Source: Podocnemis expansa (taxonomy: Eukaryota > Chordata > Testudines > Podocnemididae). From it: 64,000 nt of DNA. Positions 10,948 through 23,199 of this stretch are shown one piece after another; position 1 is the first letter of the stretch, and the number at the start of each line of letters is the position of its first letter. The stretch spans positions 137,582,357 through 137,646,356 of the forward strand of contig ML681963.1 of assembly GCA_007922195.1 (NCBI GenBank). Reading direction: 5' to 3'. The notes beneath the pieces were generated by a model. It saw only the letters and a program-made list of their open reading frames with translations, did no database searches and was not told where the DNA came from. The position numbers and the translations under genes were made by a program.

Positions 10948-12219
10948 AGGAAAATGAGACTGATTTCTTGTTGAAGTCTGATGTTGGTCATATTTGGCAT
11001 GTCCTTGGAAATGGTCAAAATATTTAAGAATATTTTGCCTAGAGTCATAACATTTGGAAGAAATCCTTTGAATTAAGCTCCGTCAGTCATCTTCTTCCAT
11101 GATTTTTGTCAGAGTCATGTTTGAATACACACAAGATCAAACATACAGGTATTTTACTTTCTGTATCTACAAATAGCTCAATATGCTACTGTAAAAAGGA
11201 AACTTTATGCATAGCTATGGACTGGAAGAGAGGAATTTACTCATGCCTACTGCTGGGGGGGGGGGGGGGGATGTATATGGGTAGGTCCCAGTCCTGTAAC
11301 GTGTAGGTGGATTGGTATGCCTGTGTACTACAGACTGCATGGTCAGGGCTTTAGATGCTCCTCCTGTCCTCTGCAATATTCGCAATAAGTTGGGGAAGTG
11401 GAGTGTGGCCCATCTCTCAGATCAGAATAACAAGGTCAATGCTGGGAGAAAAAGAAGTGGCCACCAAATGAAATACCTCACAGCTTTCTTAAATAACATA
11501 ACAACATAATTTGCTACAACTGATATACCTTGTACCTGCATGTTCTCTGTTGGACTTTTCTATTTTCTTCTTTCTCTCTCTTTTTTTTTTTTTCTTTAAA
11601 ACCCCTCACCCCTGGCCCACATGCATGTTATTTTTGTCATGCGAAGCTCTTTCGAAACTCAAATACTTAAAAAAAAAAAAAAAAAAAAAAAAATCGAGCA
11701 TGACTTCAGTTAGCTCCCAACACTTGCAAATCAATGCACACATGGTATGTTATATCAAAGACTATGTATGTGTGATACTATTTTAGGCCTTAGCAAAGCT
11801 ACATTCCTTTTAAACATGTTTTTGTTTTGCCACTTGAAAGAGATGTTTTGTTTTTTTTGTCAGTTGGTTTTGTGGTACATGGGAACATGTCATCTGCATA
11901 AGCATAACATTGTTCTCTGTATCCTTTGCATACTGCTGGCCTAGGATTTAGTCCTGTGAAGAGCAATAAGGAAAAAAGAACAGTATTCTCTGATTAGGCT
12001 ATTGAAGCTCTTTCTGATTCTGGGCCTCCAGCTAAACTATTAAGGAAATGCTTGAACGCAGGATCTTGAGCTGTGTTGTATGAATTAAACTGAATTTGCT
12101 GCAGCCTTGCAAGGAGATACAGCATGTCCATGTTGCCTTGTCAAAGGCTTTCTCTGTATTCAGAGAAGGGGCAAGAAGGTCAAGACATTTTTATATTATG
12201 GGAGTATTTATTTCAAACC
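10948..12219. other. Intron-like DNA with homopolymer runs
   Basis: No gene is seen. There is a G run near 11254-11270, a T run near 11580-11595 and an A run near 11669-11693. These are simple-sequence tracts and the frames running through them are not coding. Confidence 0.5.
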
Positions 12220-12227
12220 TCTTAGGT

Positions 12228-12526
12228 CAGTGGTTTTCAACTTTTCCAGACTACTGTACCCCTTTCAGGAGTCTGATTTGTCTTGCATACCCCAAGTTTC
12301 ACCTCATCTAAAACCTGTACAAAATCAGACATAAAAATACAAGTGTCTCAGCCCACAGTTACAGAAAAAATCCCTACTTGCACATTTTGTGTGTGAAATT
12401 TTGGGTTGTGCTGACATTGCCAGTGCCGTTTTATGTAACTTGCTGTAACTCTACGCAAATATCTAGAGTTGATGTACCATTCTGAATATCCTCAGAGGTA
12501 TGCACACCCCTGGTCGAGTACCACTG
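12228..12526. mobile_element. Non-autonomous hAT element
   Basis: A 299-bp element starts CAGTGGTTTTCAAC and ends GGTCGAGTACCACTG. The flanks TCTTAGGT (12220-12227) and TCTTAAGT (12527-12534) are a 7/8 target duplication. The ends resemble the CAGTGGTT...AACCACTG termini of Charlie-like hAT elements. No coding sequence. Confidence 0.82.
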
Positions 12527-12534
12527 TCTTAAGT

Positions 12535-13009
12535 TATCTCAGCCTGCTGTCCCTAAACATGGCTGAGAGTGAAAGAGGGAGTTAGGTGACTAGCCATTTT
12601 CTTTGTCAAGCCTTTATAATCTATGTCTAAAAAGCAGGTGACTCTGTATGAGACTCATTCTTGGACTGATTTCTTGTCTCCTTTTGGCAATGTTGCTATA
12701 GTTGTCATCTGCCAGTTTGAACAGTTATACTGAAGCTGGCCTTATCGAGAGAGATCCCTGCAGGGAGTTATTTAACCAAAGCAGCTATTGTAGAAATTCA
12801 GTCCCATCTTTATTGTTTAGGGCCTGTGGCAACGTGTGTTCTTGGTGGAATCTTCTAGTTCCTCTTCTTCCCCTGGTTTTGTGGGATTTGTTACTCATGT
12901 GCAGTAAAATGAGTCTGTCTGGTAGTTGTGAGAAAACTCTGGGGGCTTTTCCTGCTTATGTAAAGATTCCCAAACAAGGTGATGATACTAATTCTGGTTT
13001 TGTTAGTTC
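12535..13009. other. Intron-like DNA, no gene seen
   Basis: Nothing recognisable. A 147-codon frame at 12702-13145 runs through into CR1 sequence and has no domain. Confidence 0.45.
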
Positions 13010-13076
13010 AAATCAAATCAAATCAAATCATAGGGCTGGAAGGGACCTCATGAGATCATCAAGTCCAACCCCCTGG
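13010..13076 (-). mobile_element. CR1 LINE 3'-end fragment
   Basis: The phrase CATAGGGCTGGAAGGGACCT followed by ATCAAGTCCAACCCC is the highly conserved CR1 3' end read on the opposite strand. The 3' terminus, on the left, abuts a short (CAAAT)n repeat at about 13012-13031. Severely 5'-truncated, as usual for CR1. Confidence 0.85.
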
Positions 13077-13913
13077 GAATTATTTTATTCTATAGTGGAA
13101 ATCACTCTGGAGAGAGCTGCTCCAAGGAGGGTACTAGTAACTTAATCTTAATGTATCATGAGATAATTGTTTGTCAAAATAAGACACGCTCATTGTTTTC
13201 CCTGGTTTCAGGAAGCTCTGATGCTCTTTCTTGCAACAGATTCTCTTATGTAATTTTGAAGTAGGAATAACTGGTGTTTTGATGGCTCCAGATCTGTTGG
13301 TATATGGAAAAATCTCCTAGTGAAAAAGGAGGAAGCCACTGTCATTTGCAACATTTAAAACTTGACTGGTGGTAGACTAGTTGATGTAGAAAGGAGAACA
13401 ATCCTGCACCAGCAAGGGCTTGGGTTAGTTGACATATTCTGGCTTTGAGACCAGACTCTCGTTTCTGTTGATGCTTAGATGATTCCAGGCTCTGTTTGTG
13501 TGTGCATGAATGAAGGTCATGATGTTAGCAGTTTCATTACAGCAGGAAGAGCAGCTTTCAGAAACCATCAAGAAAGATAGCCTCAGGAACCTAGTGATGA
13601 TTCAGGCATACTGTGCCTTAAGTACTTAAAAGTGGTTCTGAAACCTGGTGTTTTTAGAATAATTGTTTCTTTGGCTAACAGCAAATTTTCATATGCATAG
13701 TTGTGCCGTATTAATGTAAAAACTGAATAGGAATTACGGACGAACAAACGGGTGTCAAAGTGTAGACGGATGGAGGTTTCTCTGATTACACTTGATTTCA
13801 TTCTTTGCTTCTTCAGGAGCCGTTCAGACTAACAGAATGCTTCAGAATGGACAGGGAGGTGAAATAACTGAAGTTCTTTAAATTTCTAAAGACTCTTTGG
13901 GCCTTTAAGCTTA
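13077..13913. other. Intron-like DNA, no gene seen
   Basis: AT-rich sequence between two CR1 fragments, with no recognisable feature. Confidence 0.45.
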
Positions 13914-13976
13914 GAATCATAGAATCATAGGCTTGGAAGAGACCTCATAGGTCTTCTAGTCCAACCCCCTGCCAGA
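13914..13976 (-). mobile_element. CR1 LINE 3'-end fragment
   Basis: The direct octamer repeat AGAATCATAGAATCATAG followed by GGAAGAGACCTCATAGGTC and TAGTCCAACCCCCTGCC is a CR1 3' terminus in reverse orientation. Confidence 0.87.
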
Positions 13977-14406
13977 GGCTTCTTTGGTTGTGCTTTTCCT
14001 ATGAAAACTGTCACAGGAATTCTGATGTCTGACTGACACTGGCAAACACATACAACTCCCAAAATTGCCTTTAAAATCTCATTATGGTTCAAGGAATTAT
14101 AAAAGCACAAGGTTTTCCTCTGTGTAAAACACTCTCTTTTTTTGATCACACAGTGTTTTACTGGTCCCCTTGCCAGATAAGTGACTTTGTAATCCTGAAA
14201 CATGGTTTGCATGGCCTTTCCATGAAAAGCAGTCAATGCCAATTAAAACTTGATTTGTTTCTGGCAGTGGTGCTGCTCTGTCTGGCTGACGTATGAAAGT
14301 TTGGGATTTTGTCACCCAGGAATTTCTTTTCTAAAAGAAAAGTATCCTTTCCAAGATAAACAAGATATGCATATTGGTAGGCACATATATTGGCTTCCTT
14401 TTCACT

Positions 14407-14727
14407 TTTCCAAAGGGATAGCTGTGTTAGTCTAGTCCAGTAAAAAAACAACAAGCAGTTTACAGGTTCAAACCAACTATAGATTCTTTTCCCATTACAA
14501 AGGGTAATTTGACTTCAGGCTTCCCATGGTTTGAACCTGTAAACTGCTCTGATTTGCTGTTACTTTATGACCTGATCCTATGTTTTACACCCCCTTTTAT
14601 TTAGTTTCATTCCTTTCTGTAAGTTCACCCATCTTCGAAGCATCTGAGGAAGTGGGATCTTCTCCCACGAAAGCTCATGTAAAAAATAAATCTGTTAGTC
14701 TTCAAGTGCCACACAACTGCTTGTTCC
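14407..14727. mobile_element. Penelope-like pair flanking a short unrelated hairpin
   Basis: A minus-strand tail (14407-14465, CCAAAGGGATAGCTGTGTTA) and a plus-strand copy (about 14548-14727, with CTGAGGAAGTGGGATCTTC and the GTGCCACACAACTGC end) flank about 80 bp. That interval begins with GCAGTTTACAGGTTCAAACC (14456-14475) and ends with its near-exact reverse complement (about 14527-14547), so it can fold back. Confidence 0.7.
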
Positions 14728-17310
14728 TTTTCACTATCTACCATTCAAGTTATTGTTAACATCTAGTGTGTTCCACTACATATTAGCAGTGAGTTTCTGA
14801 ATTTAAGACACCTTGCACAAAGGCAACTATCCAGTGCACCAAAATCTTATTCTTGAGTCTTTATAAAGTATTCTCTTCAGCAAAGCTTTACAGTTGCATA
14901 AAAAGAAGCAGTTTTGGGGAAAAATTAATCTGCATAAGTACTTGTGTGAGAGAAAGGGGAAAATAAACTATACAATGCAGTTTTGTGCACCTGTGCTTGA
15001 AAGAAGAATCCAGCAGCACGTATCAGAGGTCAGAATCTGGGCTTTTTTAGATTGGCATTATCGGTATTCTGTGAACACAGTATGCATAGGCATTGTAACA
15101 TTATGGTATAGGAACCTAAATAGGAAAATCTTAAAGTCCTTGAGATATAGTGCTATGTCTGACAAGGCTGAAGAAAACATATGGATCTTCAGATGTGCCA
15201 TAAAGGAAAACTTAAAGTCAGTAGCATGAACATCAGATTTCTCTGAAATGACACTTCTGAAAATTGTTAAAACTTCTGACAGCGTGGTGTATTTTCCAGG
15301 GATACATTTTAATAATCGCTGATTGTAAAGTTTTGAGTTTTCTAAGTATCGATGAAAATGTTTTGTAGAAAGTGTTCACGGCTTTTTTTGTTTTGTTTTT
15401 ATAACTTACTTAAACCGATTTAGAGCAGGCAACATTTTTGACAATTTGAAATTTTGACCAAAAACTTGGGTTTTGAAGACTTGTCACAACAAATTGTGAT
15501 TCTTTACCGTGCTGTATTATAATATTAACATTAACAGTCTAACAACAAAAGTGGCTTAGCTATTTTATGATTAAGCAATTACAGATTAAATGTCTAAATA
15601 CAAACTGAGTTTGTAATTGAAATTGGTGTGGGTATGTACAGCTCTATTAGCAGAGTTGGTTGTTAGATAGCTTTTTATTAGGAGCTTTGCTTAATTGTAG
15701 TTAAAATTTACAGTGCCTCCTTGTTGAGGAATGGGGCTTTTTAAATCTTGGATTGGGTCTATAAGTCTTCTGATCTTTGTAACAATGCAGGTAATGGTAG
15801 ATATGCATGTTATATAACTATTAAAGTCACTCTGACACTTCCTGTGTATGTATGTATTTATTAGGAAGAAAACTCCTTTGCCTGTGTAGTTCATTAAGTA
15901 TTTATATTTGGAAATCTCCACAGATACCTCAAAACAGTGGTGCTGACAAGGAAAGGCAACCAAAAAAAAAAAAAGTTGACCATTTTTATATTGACATTTC
16001 TGAGTATAAAATGTCTTTCTCCACTTTCAGAACTGCAGAGCGCATATTAGAAAATATGAAGCAATTTCATATTTAAGGTGAAACATCAGAATACACTTGG
16101 TCCTCTAGTATCAGGGTACAGTGTGTCACCATCTTAATGTAATCCTTCTCTTTCTTCCAGTTCTAATGGTGTCTAGGAATTGCAGCATGGTGGTTAACCC
16201 AAACTATTAATTATTTTATGTAATATAATTCTCTATTTTTAATAAGCAGTCTTTTTTTACCTTGAGTTTACCTTTGAGCCCCTCCTGGGAGCTCAAAGAA
16301 GAGTGTCACCTCCACAGATGACTGCCCCTATAATCAAAGAGCAAAGATTCAATTCTCCTTGCTGTCCATCAAGATGACGCCAGAACTGGCTTGCTTCAGA
16401 CTAACTCGAGGGTGGCATTCCCACTGCAGGGGTGTAGCTCCCACATCACTTTCAACCTTGTGAGCTGAAAAACAAGGAGTTGTGTTATAATTCAGACTTA
16501 TCTCCTGCACAGTAGCCTTTTTTGTGTTACTATATGACAAGTGCCTACTGCCAGTGCCATGAGTGGGGAATTTTGCTATTGATTTCAGCAAGATCAGGAT
16601 AAGGCCCCAACTAAAGGAACCATTGGTGGATTTAAAAAAATTCAGTAAATGGGACTTTTAAAATGTTGAATAAAAAGGAGCAATTCGTGCATTAAACTTA
16701 ATTTTGCAATCAGTCACCGAAAAAAGCTAGCAGTTTGCACAGTAAGAAAAGTGTGAAACATAATTTTTGTCTTCTTTATTAATCAGAGCTAAACATGTAT
16801 ATATGAACTACTGTAATCTGCAAAGTACTGGCACTTGCTTGAGACTTTGTATGCCAAGATTTAGCAAGCAGCAAATATTTGCAGGTTAATGTAATTTCTG
16901 GAACCACCCTAAATGCTGATAATTTCCCAGCACTACAGTGTAGACTTGTAGTATGTGGTTTAACTAGTATTTAGCTATTGTCTTTGAATCAATCTACATG
17001 CTTTGCAGGCATTTGTTAAACTATTTCCTGGTTTCATAGTCGGAGCACATGGTGCACCAGAAATTAACAGAAGACTGGTGCTGATAAAGTCTGTATTACG
17101 CCAAGACAATAATATTATGAAGAGTATTTTGTCCTCTTCTCCTCTCCCCAAATGATCATGTCCTGGTAAGATGAATTCTGTTTACAGAGATGTAATTAAG
17201 CAAACCACCACAACAGAGTAAAAATGAAACTGTTTTGCTCTAGATTTGCAAAAGACTGATCTGTCTATAAACACCCCCGGTACACCTAAAGCCCCCCCAT
17301 TATGTCCTTT
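14728..17310. other. Intron-like DNA, no gene seen
   Basis: About 2.6 kb of AT-rich sequence. The longest frame, 111 codons at 14894-15229, shows no domain. Poly(A) and poly(T) tracts are short. No repeat ends are visible. Confidence 0.5.
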
Positions 17311-17570
17311 TTGGCTTACCAGATACCAAAGCATGGAAAGGAGGACAGGGAAGCACAAAAAGGAGTACACTGGAGGACACATGGAGAAAATGTAGTATTA
17401 ATGTAATATTCCTCTGTTTTTAGTGGGCCCTGGAACGCTTCCCCCTAAAAATAGAGTGTTCTGGGGCGTTCCAGCATACTTTAACCCCTGTAAGTAAAAA
17501 GCCAGACAAAATCATGTATTTTTAAAATGTCTGCTGGATGGAGGACATTGCCTGACATCTGGTAACCCTA
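17311..17570. mobile_element. hAT-like element, family C, reverse orientation
   Basis: The ends TTGGCTTACCAGAT and ATCTGGTAACCCTA are inverted. The body shares GGAGGACAGGGAAG and CCCCTGTAAGTAAAAAGCC with the element at 50169 and, reversed, with 4791. No matching 8-bp flanks are visible, so the target duplication has decayed or one end is imprecise. Confidence 0.65.
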
Positions 17571-18193
17571 ACCAGAAGTGACTCTAAATCACCCAACATC
17601 ACAAACAATTCTGGGTGATTGGCAGAGCAGCCCCTATACCATACAGGTGACCAAATGCTCTCAGCTTGCCCGACTAGTATGAAATTGAATGTCACTTGTG
17701 ATGAGAAGGAATCAGTATTTCCCTTACAAGTATACAAACACTCCAAACTCTAACCTATATGTGTTTGTGGGCAGAGCAATTAGCACTGCATGTGACCAAT
17801 CAAACTCATACTTTGGAGTCTAAAGCAATTCAAGTAAACTTGCACAAATGTGATTTTTTGTTTTTTCATCTTCTGTTTGGAAATATTAGGTCAATCTCTA
17901 CATCATTTAAGTGACAGAAAAAAGCACCAATCAAAGCGTGCCAAAGATTTATTGTTGCGGACTCCTGAAACACCCTTGCCTCCTTTCATTGCCACTTTTA
18001 GAGCTAGCCCTAACAGCGTGCGTCTTCCTGTTCCATTGAGAATGAAAACAGAGAGACTTCAGTATGAATTAGACAGCAGATATCTGCCGGGTGCTGTGTG
18101 TTCTGTTTGCCTCCATTGCCCACAGGACTTAAGGACATTAAGTGAAATGATTGCTCTTAACCTAAGACTTTAAGATGACTATTTGGTCCCAAG
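17571..18193. other. Intron-like DNA, no gene seen
   Basis: A 107-codon plus-strand frame at 17850-18173 has no signal, domain or clear splice context. I see nothing else. Confidence 0.4.
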
Positions 18194-18330
18194 TTCCAAA
18201 GGGGGAGCTGTATTAGTCTAGTTCAGCAAAACAAACAAGGAGTCCTTTGCCACTTTTAGAGACTAACAAATTTATTTATTGCATGAGCTTTAGTGGGAGA
18301 AAATCCCACTTAGTCTGATGAAAGCTTCCT
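18194..18330 (-). mobile_element. Penelope-like 3' end
   Basis: A single minus-strand copy runs from CCAAAGGGGGAGCTGTATTA through AACAAGGAGTCCTTTGCCAC to GAGAAAATCCCACTTAGTCT. It is truncated beyond this point. Confidence 0.75.
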
Positions 18331-18480
18331 TTTTTGAAAACAGGAAAGACTTTTAAAGACCCTCTCCTTTCCTGAAATTGGAGGTTTTGCTGCTCTTCCT
18401 TCCAACACAGCTCAAAGAGTGATCTGAATCCCATTTTGGCACATGAGGGTCTTAGTAAGAACTCAGAAGATAGGCAGTGG

Positions 18481-18647
18481 CAGGGCCGCCTCAAGGAGTT
18501 GTGGTGCCGCGAGCCTGGAGCACACTTGTGGGGGTTGGAGGGGTGGGGCCAGGCTGGTGGTCATGTGGTGGTGGGGCAGGGCTAGTGCCCCTAAGCTTTG
18601 GTGCCACGAGCCAGTGCCACACTGGCTCATCCTATAAGCCAGCCCTG
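18481..18647. mobile_element. Non-autonomous hAT element, family D
   Basis: A 167-bp element has ends CAGGGCCGCCTCAAGG and CCTATAAGCCAGCCCTG. The flanks GGCAGTGG (18473-18480) and GGCAGTGA (18648-18655) are a 7/8 target duplication. A related but incomplete end may lie at 62913 (CAGAGGTGGCTTTAGG). Confidence 0.78.
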
Positions 18648-18655
18648 GGCAGTGA

Positions 18656-19330
18656 GCAAAAACACTGACCTGTTGCCTTTATCTGTCTTTGTCTCTCTTT
18701 TCTACTGTAGACACCCTACTGAGGAAAGAAAGTTAGTATCCTGAAGCTAAAGCAGTGGTAGAGAGACCAGATGCCCCTAGGCCGTTCCTCCATTATGCAA
18801 AACCATCGCCAAGGGAATCTGATGGTCTGATGTCTCTTCTTTTGTCAGTTTAATATGCATGTTAACAACTCCTGGGCAGGCCTTGATCCCAAGTTCACAT
18901 CCTCAGCTCCTGCGGATAATGTATACAAATTCCCATGCACAAGGATGAGTCCCAAGACAACACTGGTTATAGACTGTCCACACAGCTGGGCAAAAGGAGC
19001 ACCCCTTCAACCTCTCTCAGGGCAGCAGTGGCATAGTAAAGGGTTTTTTTTGCTCCCCCAGATGCCCCCACCTCTCCATGCCTTGCAGGCCCCTCCCCAG
19101 TGCTCCTCCCCCATTTGCTGTGCCACTGCAGGGCAGGGCACTACATGTACAGTGGTAAATTTGTTGTAGTGAGATCAAACTTCCTGATTGACTGAACGGG
19201 TCTGTGAAGACCCACTCGGTAGGTGGGGAAGTCGATTCCTGAAGTCCACACTCTCAAGTGGAATAGCACTGAGTTGACAGGAGGGCATTTCTCTTCAACT
19301 CAGCTCAGTGGACATGCCCCAGTAAGTGGG
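18656..19330. other. Intron-like DNA, no gene seen
   Basis: No gene or clear repeat. A moderately GC-rich patch lies at 19020-19150. Confidence 0.4.
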
Positions 19331-19338
19331 TGTTAGGC

Positions 19339-19850
19339 CTGTGGTTCTCAACCTTTTTGGCTTAAGGGTCACAGATGATATTTTGACAGCCCGGAAGGGC
19401 CACCAGCCTCTGCCAGCAAACCCCCCCCCCCCCCCCCGCAGTTTGCCTCCTCACTTACTGATCTCCCATGTCCCTGGCTGTAGCAGGGAAACAGCACACA
19501 TTCTGTAGCTCTGTGCGCTCTACCTGGGTGCCAAGGCAGTAGCTCCCTTCTTGGAGCCAGAGGGATGAAGGATCAGAGCTCCCCGCTCCTCCTCTCTCTC
19601 TGACTCCAACAAAGACCCTTGCGCCTATGGACCTAGGGAGACCAATTTACAGTTGCTCTCTGTGCTAATCTCTTATCCCTTTTGGCTGCAGCAAGGAGCC
19701 TGCATTGGTCTTTTAGCCATGAGAAAACATGCTCCACCTAGGTCCTTAGGCAGTGACTCCATTCTGCAGCCAGAGAAGGGGAGCCAAGGGCCGCTTTGAA
19801 AACTCTGGAAGGCCACTTTTGGCCCCCAAAACACAGGTTGGGAACCACTG
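19339..19850. mobile_element. Non-autonomous hAT element
   Basis: A 512-bp element starts CTGTGGTTCTCAACC and ends GGTTGGGAACCACTG, inverted repeats of each other with two changes. The flanks TGTTAGGC (19331-19338) and CATTAGGC (19851-19858) agree at 6 of 8. It contains a long C run near 19422-19437. Confidence 0.78.
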
Positions 19851-19858
19851 CATTAGGC

Positions 19859-20330
19859 AATCAAAGGGTGATACACAAGTTGTTATAAGTAAGTTGTGTA
19901 TCTCCCTTTGACTGCTGCCGAAAAACATGGTGTAGACCTGTGCAGGTTCATGCACTTTGTCCTTTGGTTGCTGTACCCAGGTGTCACATTTTGTGACCTT
20001 TACACTGCAAGCATGTGGGGCAAATATTACAAATCTGTAGTGTGCCTAGCACAGTGCAACCCTGATCTGATTGAAACTTGTGGACACAGCTGTAATTCTT
20101 TGTCTATTTCTACCTGATTTTAGGAAGTTAACATAAAAGTTGATGATGTGTTATACCCAAGAATATTCCCTTCTGAACGTCAACAGTGTCATAAATGATA
20201 GCTTTTCTGCAGCTACTTCCCCTTTTATATGAATAAAGTCTTCCTTCTTTCTGGTTTGAATAGATTGTAAATCAGAAAAAGCTGGGTTGCCTTTTTATTT
20301 CTGGGTAAATTGATTAATTTTTGTTGCAGT
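19859..20330. other. Intron-like DNA, no gene seen
   Basis: Nothing recognised before the CR1 at 20331. Confidence 0.4.
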
Positions 20331-21200
20331 CATAGAATCATAGGGTTGGAAGGGACCTCACAAGGTCATCTAGTCCAACCCCCTGCCAAAAAACCAGGAC
20401 CACTCCCACTAAATTATTCCAGCCAGAGTTTTGTCCAGCTGGGCCTTAAATGTCTCTAAAGATGGAGATTCAGCCACCTCCCTAGGTAGCCCATTCCAAT
20501 GCTTTACCACTCGCCTAGTAAGAAAGTTTTTCCTAATATCCAGCCTCGACCTCTCCAGCTTCACCTTGAAACCATTGCTCCTTGTTCTGTCCTCTGTTAC
20601 TACTGAGAACAGCTGAGCTCCGTCCTCCTTGGAGCAACCCTTCAGGTAGCTGAAGGTTGCTATCAAATCCCCCCCTCAGTCTTCTCATCTGCAGGCTAAA
20701 TAAACCTAGTTCCTTCAGTCTTTCTTCATAGGTCTTGTGCTCCAGACCCTTGGTCATTTTTGTTGCCCTGCGCTGGACTCTTGCTAATTTGTCCACGTCC
20801 TTTTTGTAGTGGGGAGCCCAAAACGGGACGCAGTATTCCAGATGCAGCCTCACCAGTGCCAAACAGAGAGGAATGATCACATTCCTTGATCTGCTGGTGA
20901 CACTTCTGATGCAGCCCAGTATGCCATTGGCCTTTTTGGCAGCAAGAGCACACTGTTGACTCATATCCAGCTTCCCATCCACCATGACCCCCAGGTCCTT
21001 TTCTATAGTCCTGCTACTTAGCTGATTGCTCCCCAGCCTGTATCAATGCATGGGGTTTTTCTGTCCCAAGTGCAGGACTGCACTTATCCTTGCTGAATCT
21101 CATGAGATTTCTATTAGCCCACTGCTCCAATTTGTCAAAGTCTTCCTGAATCCTGTCCCTGCCCTCCAGCGTCTTCCTTATAACAAGCACAGATTGTTCC
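20331..21200 (-). pseudogene. CR1 LINE, 5'-truncated, with the C-terminal part of its reverse-transcriptase ORF
   Basis: The left end (CATAGAATCATAGGGTTGGA) is the CR1 3' terminus, so the element is read on the minus strand. At 20533-20985 the minus strand encodes about 150 residues of the CR1 ORF2 C-terminus, visible as [20 protein letters not shown], then [20 protein letters not shown] and [11 protein letters not shown]. This is the conserved block after the RT palm in CR1 proteins. A further frame at 20409-20666 continues with RNFLTRRVVKHWNGLPREVA, so one frameshift separates the two pieces. The rest of ORF2, the endonuclease and ORF1 are absent. The copy is dead. The end at about 21200 is approximate. 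Confidence 0.9.
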
Positions 21201-22628
21201 TTGTACTGTAAGGCTGAAATTCACCTTTGGGTGAAGGGCAAGCCAGCAGTTGGGACCCACTTAAGCTGTTGCTGCCTTTTTTTTTTTTTTTTTGTGGTCC
21301 TCTGCACAACAGTACATTTCACCCTACCAGGAGGACTGTGAACTTGCAATACCTTAAGCACTGGTTTCTTCTACTGGCATTGTTAGTGGTGCTGCCAGCA
21401 TGCAGAATTGCTGCTTGCATGCAAACCATTGCAGGGTTAGGGCGTAAAAGAGCACACAATAACCTTGAATCTGAAAAGGGCTCTTATGCCTATGCAGACC
21501 CCTTTTCAAGATCAAGACCCAAAATGCTTCCTTTTATATAGTATTTTATTGACCTACTGTGTCCAGAGAATCAGTTTACTAATAAAATGACTGCATTTAA
21601 ATGGATATTATCAAGCTGTTTAGGCCCCAAATTGTACATATTCCTAAAGATTTTTAGCCATTAAAACAAACCTGGCTTTAATCTTATGTTAACTAATGCT
21701 TGTTTGTATCTGTTTGGGTTTTAACACAATGGCATACCTTTGGTCTCCTGTGCCCTGGGGCTGAACCTACATTTAGGCCTTCCCCAGCCTCTCACAGGAG
21801 GGGTCCCCTGGCTCAGGATAGGTAGCACTGTCCTTCAGCTCCCCTGGGCAAAGGGGATCTGTACCCCAGGGGGAGGGAGGGGAGATACCTTCTCCTGCTT
21901 GGGAACTTACTGCTGCTTATTGCAGTGATGGAGCACTTACTTCTCCTATTCCAGCCCCATAGCCCAGCACTGGCTCAGATGGGGTGGCTTACTCCCCAGC
22001 TTGGGATGGGGTTGCCAGGCCTGCCCTTCATCACATGCAGGAGGTGGGGGGTGCAGGCGACTCTTAAGGGCGGCTGCTATCCAGCAAATCTGGGGCGGGA
22101 GGGGTGGCAAGCCTCCACAAGCTAGAGTCTGTGAAGTAAAAATTAATCATTCTATTGCATCTTGATGAGATCTTATACGAATGAGGAGCCATTCGCTGAA
22201 ATTAATTGAAGACAAATTTAAAGCCACTACTGTAAGTTCCTGATCCAAAGCCAATTTAAGTCAGTGGGAATCTTGCCATTGACGTCAGCTGATATTGGAC
22301 CAGGCTGTAACTGAAGATAGTAGTATTAATATATAAACCATCTCCCAAGAGATGGGAAGTTAACACCCCCCCCACTCCTTTTTATCACTGGCAGTTGTGA
22401 TAATAGGCCACAAATACTTATACATCTGGCCCCTAATTTGAGAACTATTTAAAACTGGTAAATGGAAACACTAATTCATCCATCTTGTAGCTATCAGGTG
22501 GAGTTTGCTCCTGCATGAAGTCACCAGTTCAGATATAATAAGTGGATTTCTTAAGGGAAGCTACGTAGATTTATGACCAGTGACCTTTGTAGTTCATATA
22601 TATTAAGATAAGGATGATATAGGTTATG
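21201..22628. other. Intron-like DNA, no gene seen
   Basis: A T run lies near 21277-21294. The GC-rich patch 21740-22125 opens short frames with no domain. 22240-22310 resembles the old repeat with the GTCAGTGGGAATCTTG phrase. Confidence 0.4.
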
Positions 22629-22636
22629 CTTTCAGG

Positions 22637-23157
22637 TAGGGGTGGCCAAACTTATGGAACTCAAGAGCCACATAAGTTGATTATTAAGCCTTCACGAGCT
22701 GCACTGAGGCATATAGCCATATTTTACCTACTCAAAAATTACTAAGTTAAAAATCCATTGCACACTTAATTTTATCATAAAAAGAGGGCAAATATTGATC
22801 CTACTAATGTCAGATTCTAATCATTACTTATAGTTACCATGAAAACTAGGCCGACCGATACAGTAAATCTTAGCTTCTCCCTGCCCTCTCCAACCATGTC
22901 ACTGCTTCTCCCTCTCATCCCAACCCTCTCCCTAACCCCCAGGTCCTGATGCTGGCTCCCCAGGGCCCCTTTTCCTGGCTGCTCCAGAGGCTAGGCACAG
23001 GCTGGGGCTCCCCCCTCGAGCATGTTCAGAGCCTGCTCAAGGTGGGAGATTTAAAATTCCTAGGCTGGGGTCGCTTTCCTCTGGCTTTCTTCCGTGAGCC
23101 ACACTTTTTCCTTCAAGAGGCGCATGCAGCTCCTCAGCCATGCTTTGGCCCCACCTG
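22637..23157. mobile_element. Non-autonomous hAT element, family E
   Basis: A 521-bp element has ends TAGGGGTGGCCAAAC and GCTTTGGCCCCACCTG. The flanks CTTTCAGG (22629-22636) and CTTTAGGG (23158-23165) agree at 6 of 8. Its terminal region (CTTATGGAACTCAAGAGCCA) matches the shorter element at 51659 in reverse. Confidence 0.75.
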
Positions 23158-23199
23158 CTTTAGGGCATTAGCTTATCATCACAGTCCAGGAAGAAGTGT

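Noticed and set aside
17850..18173. Possible internal exon of the host gene
   Set aside because: The frame has no domain, no clear acceptor and donor pair, and no conservation evidence available here.
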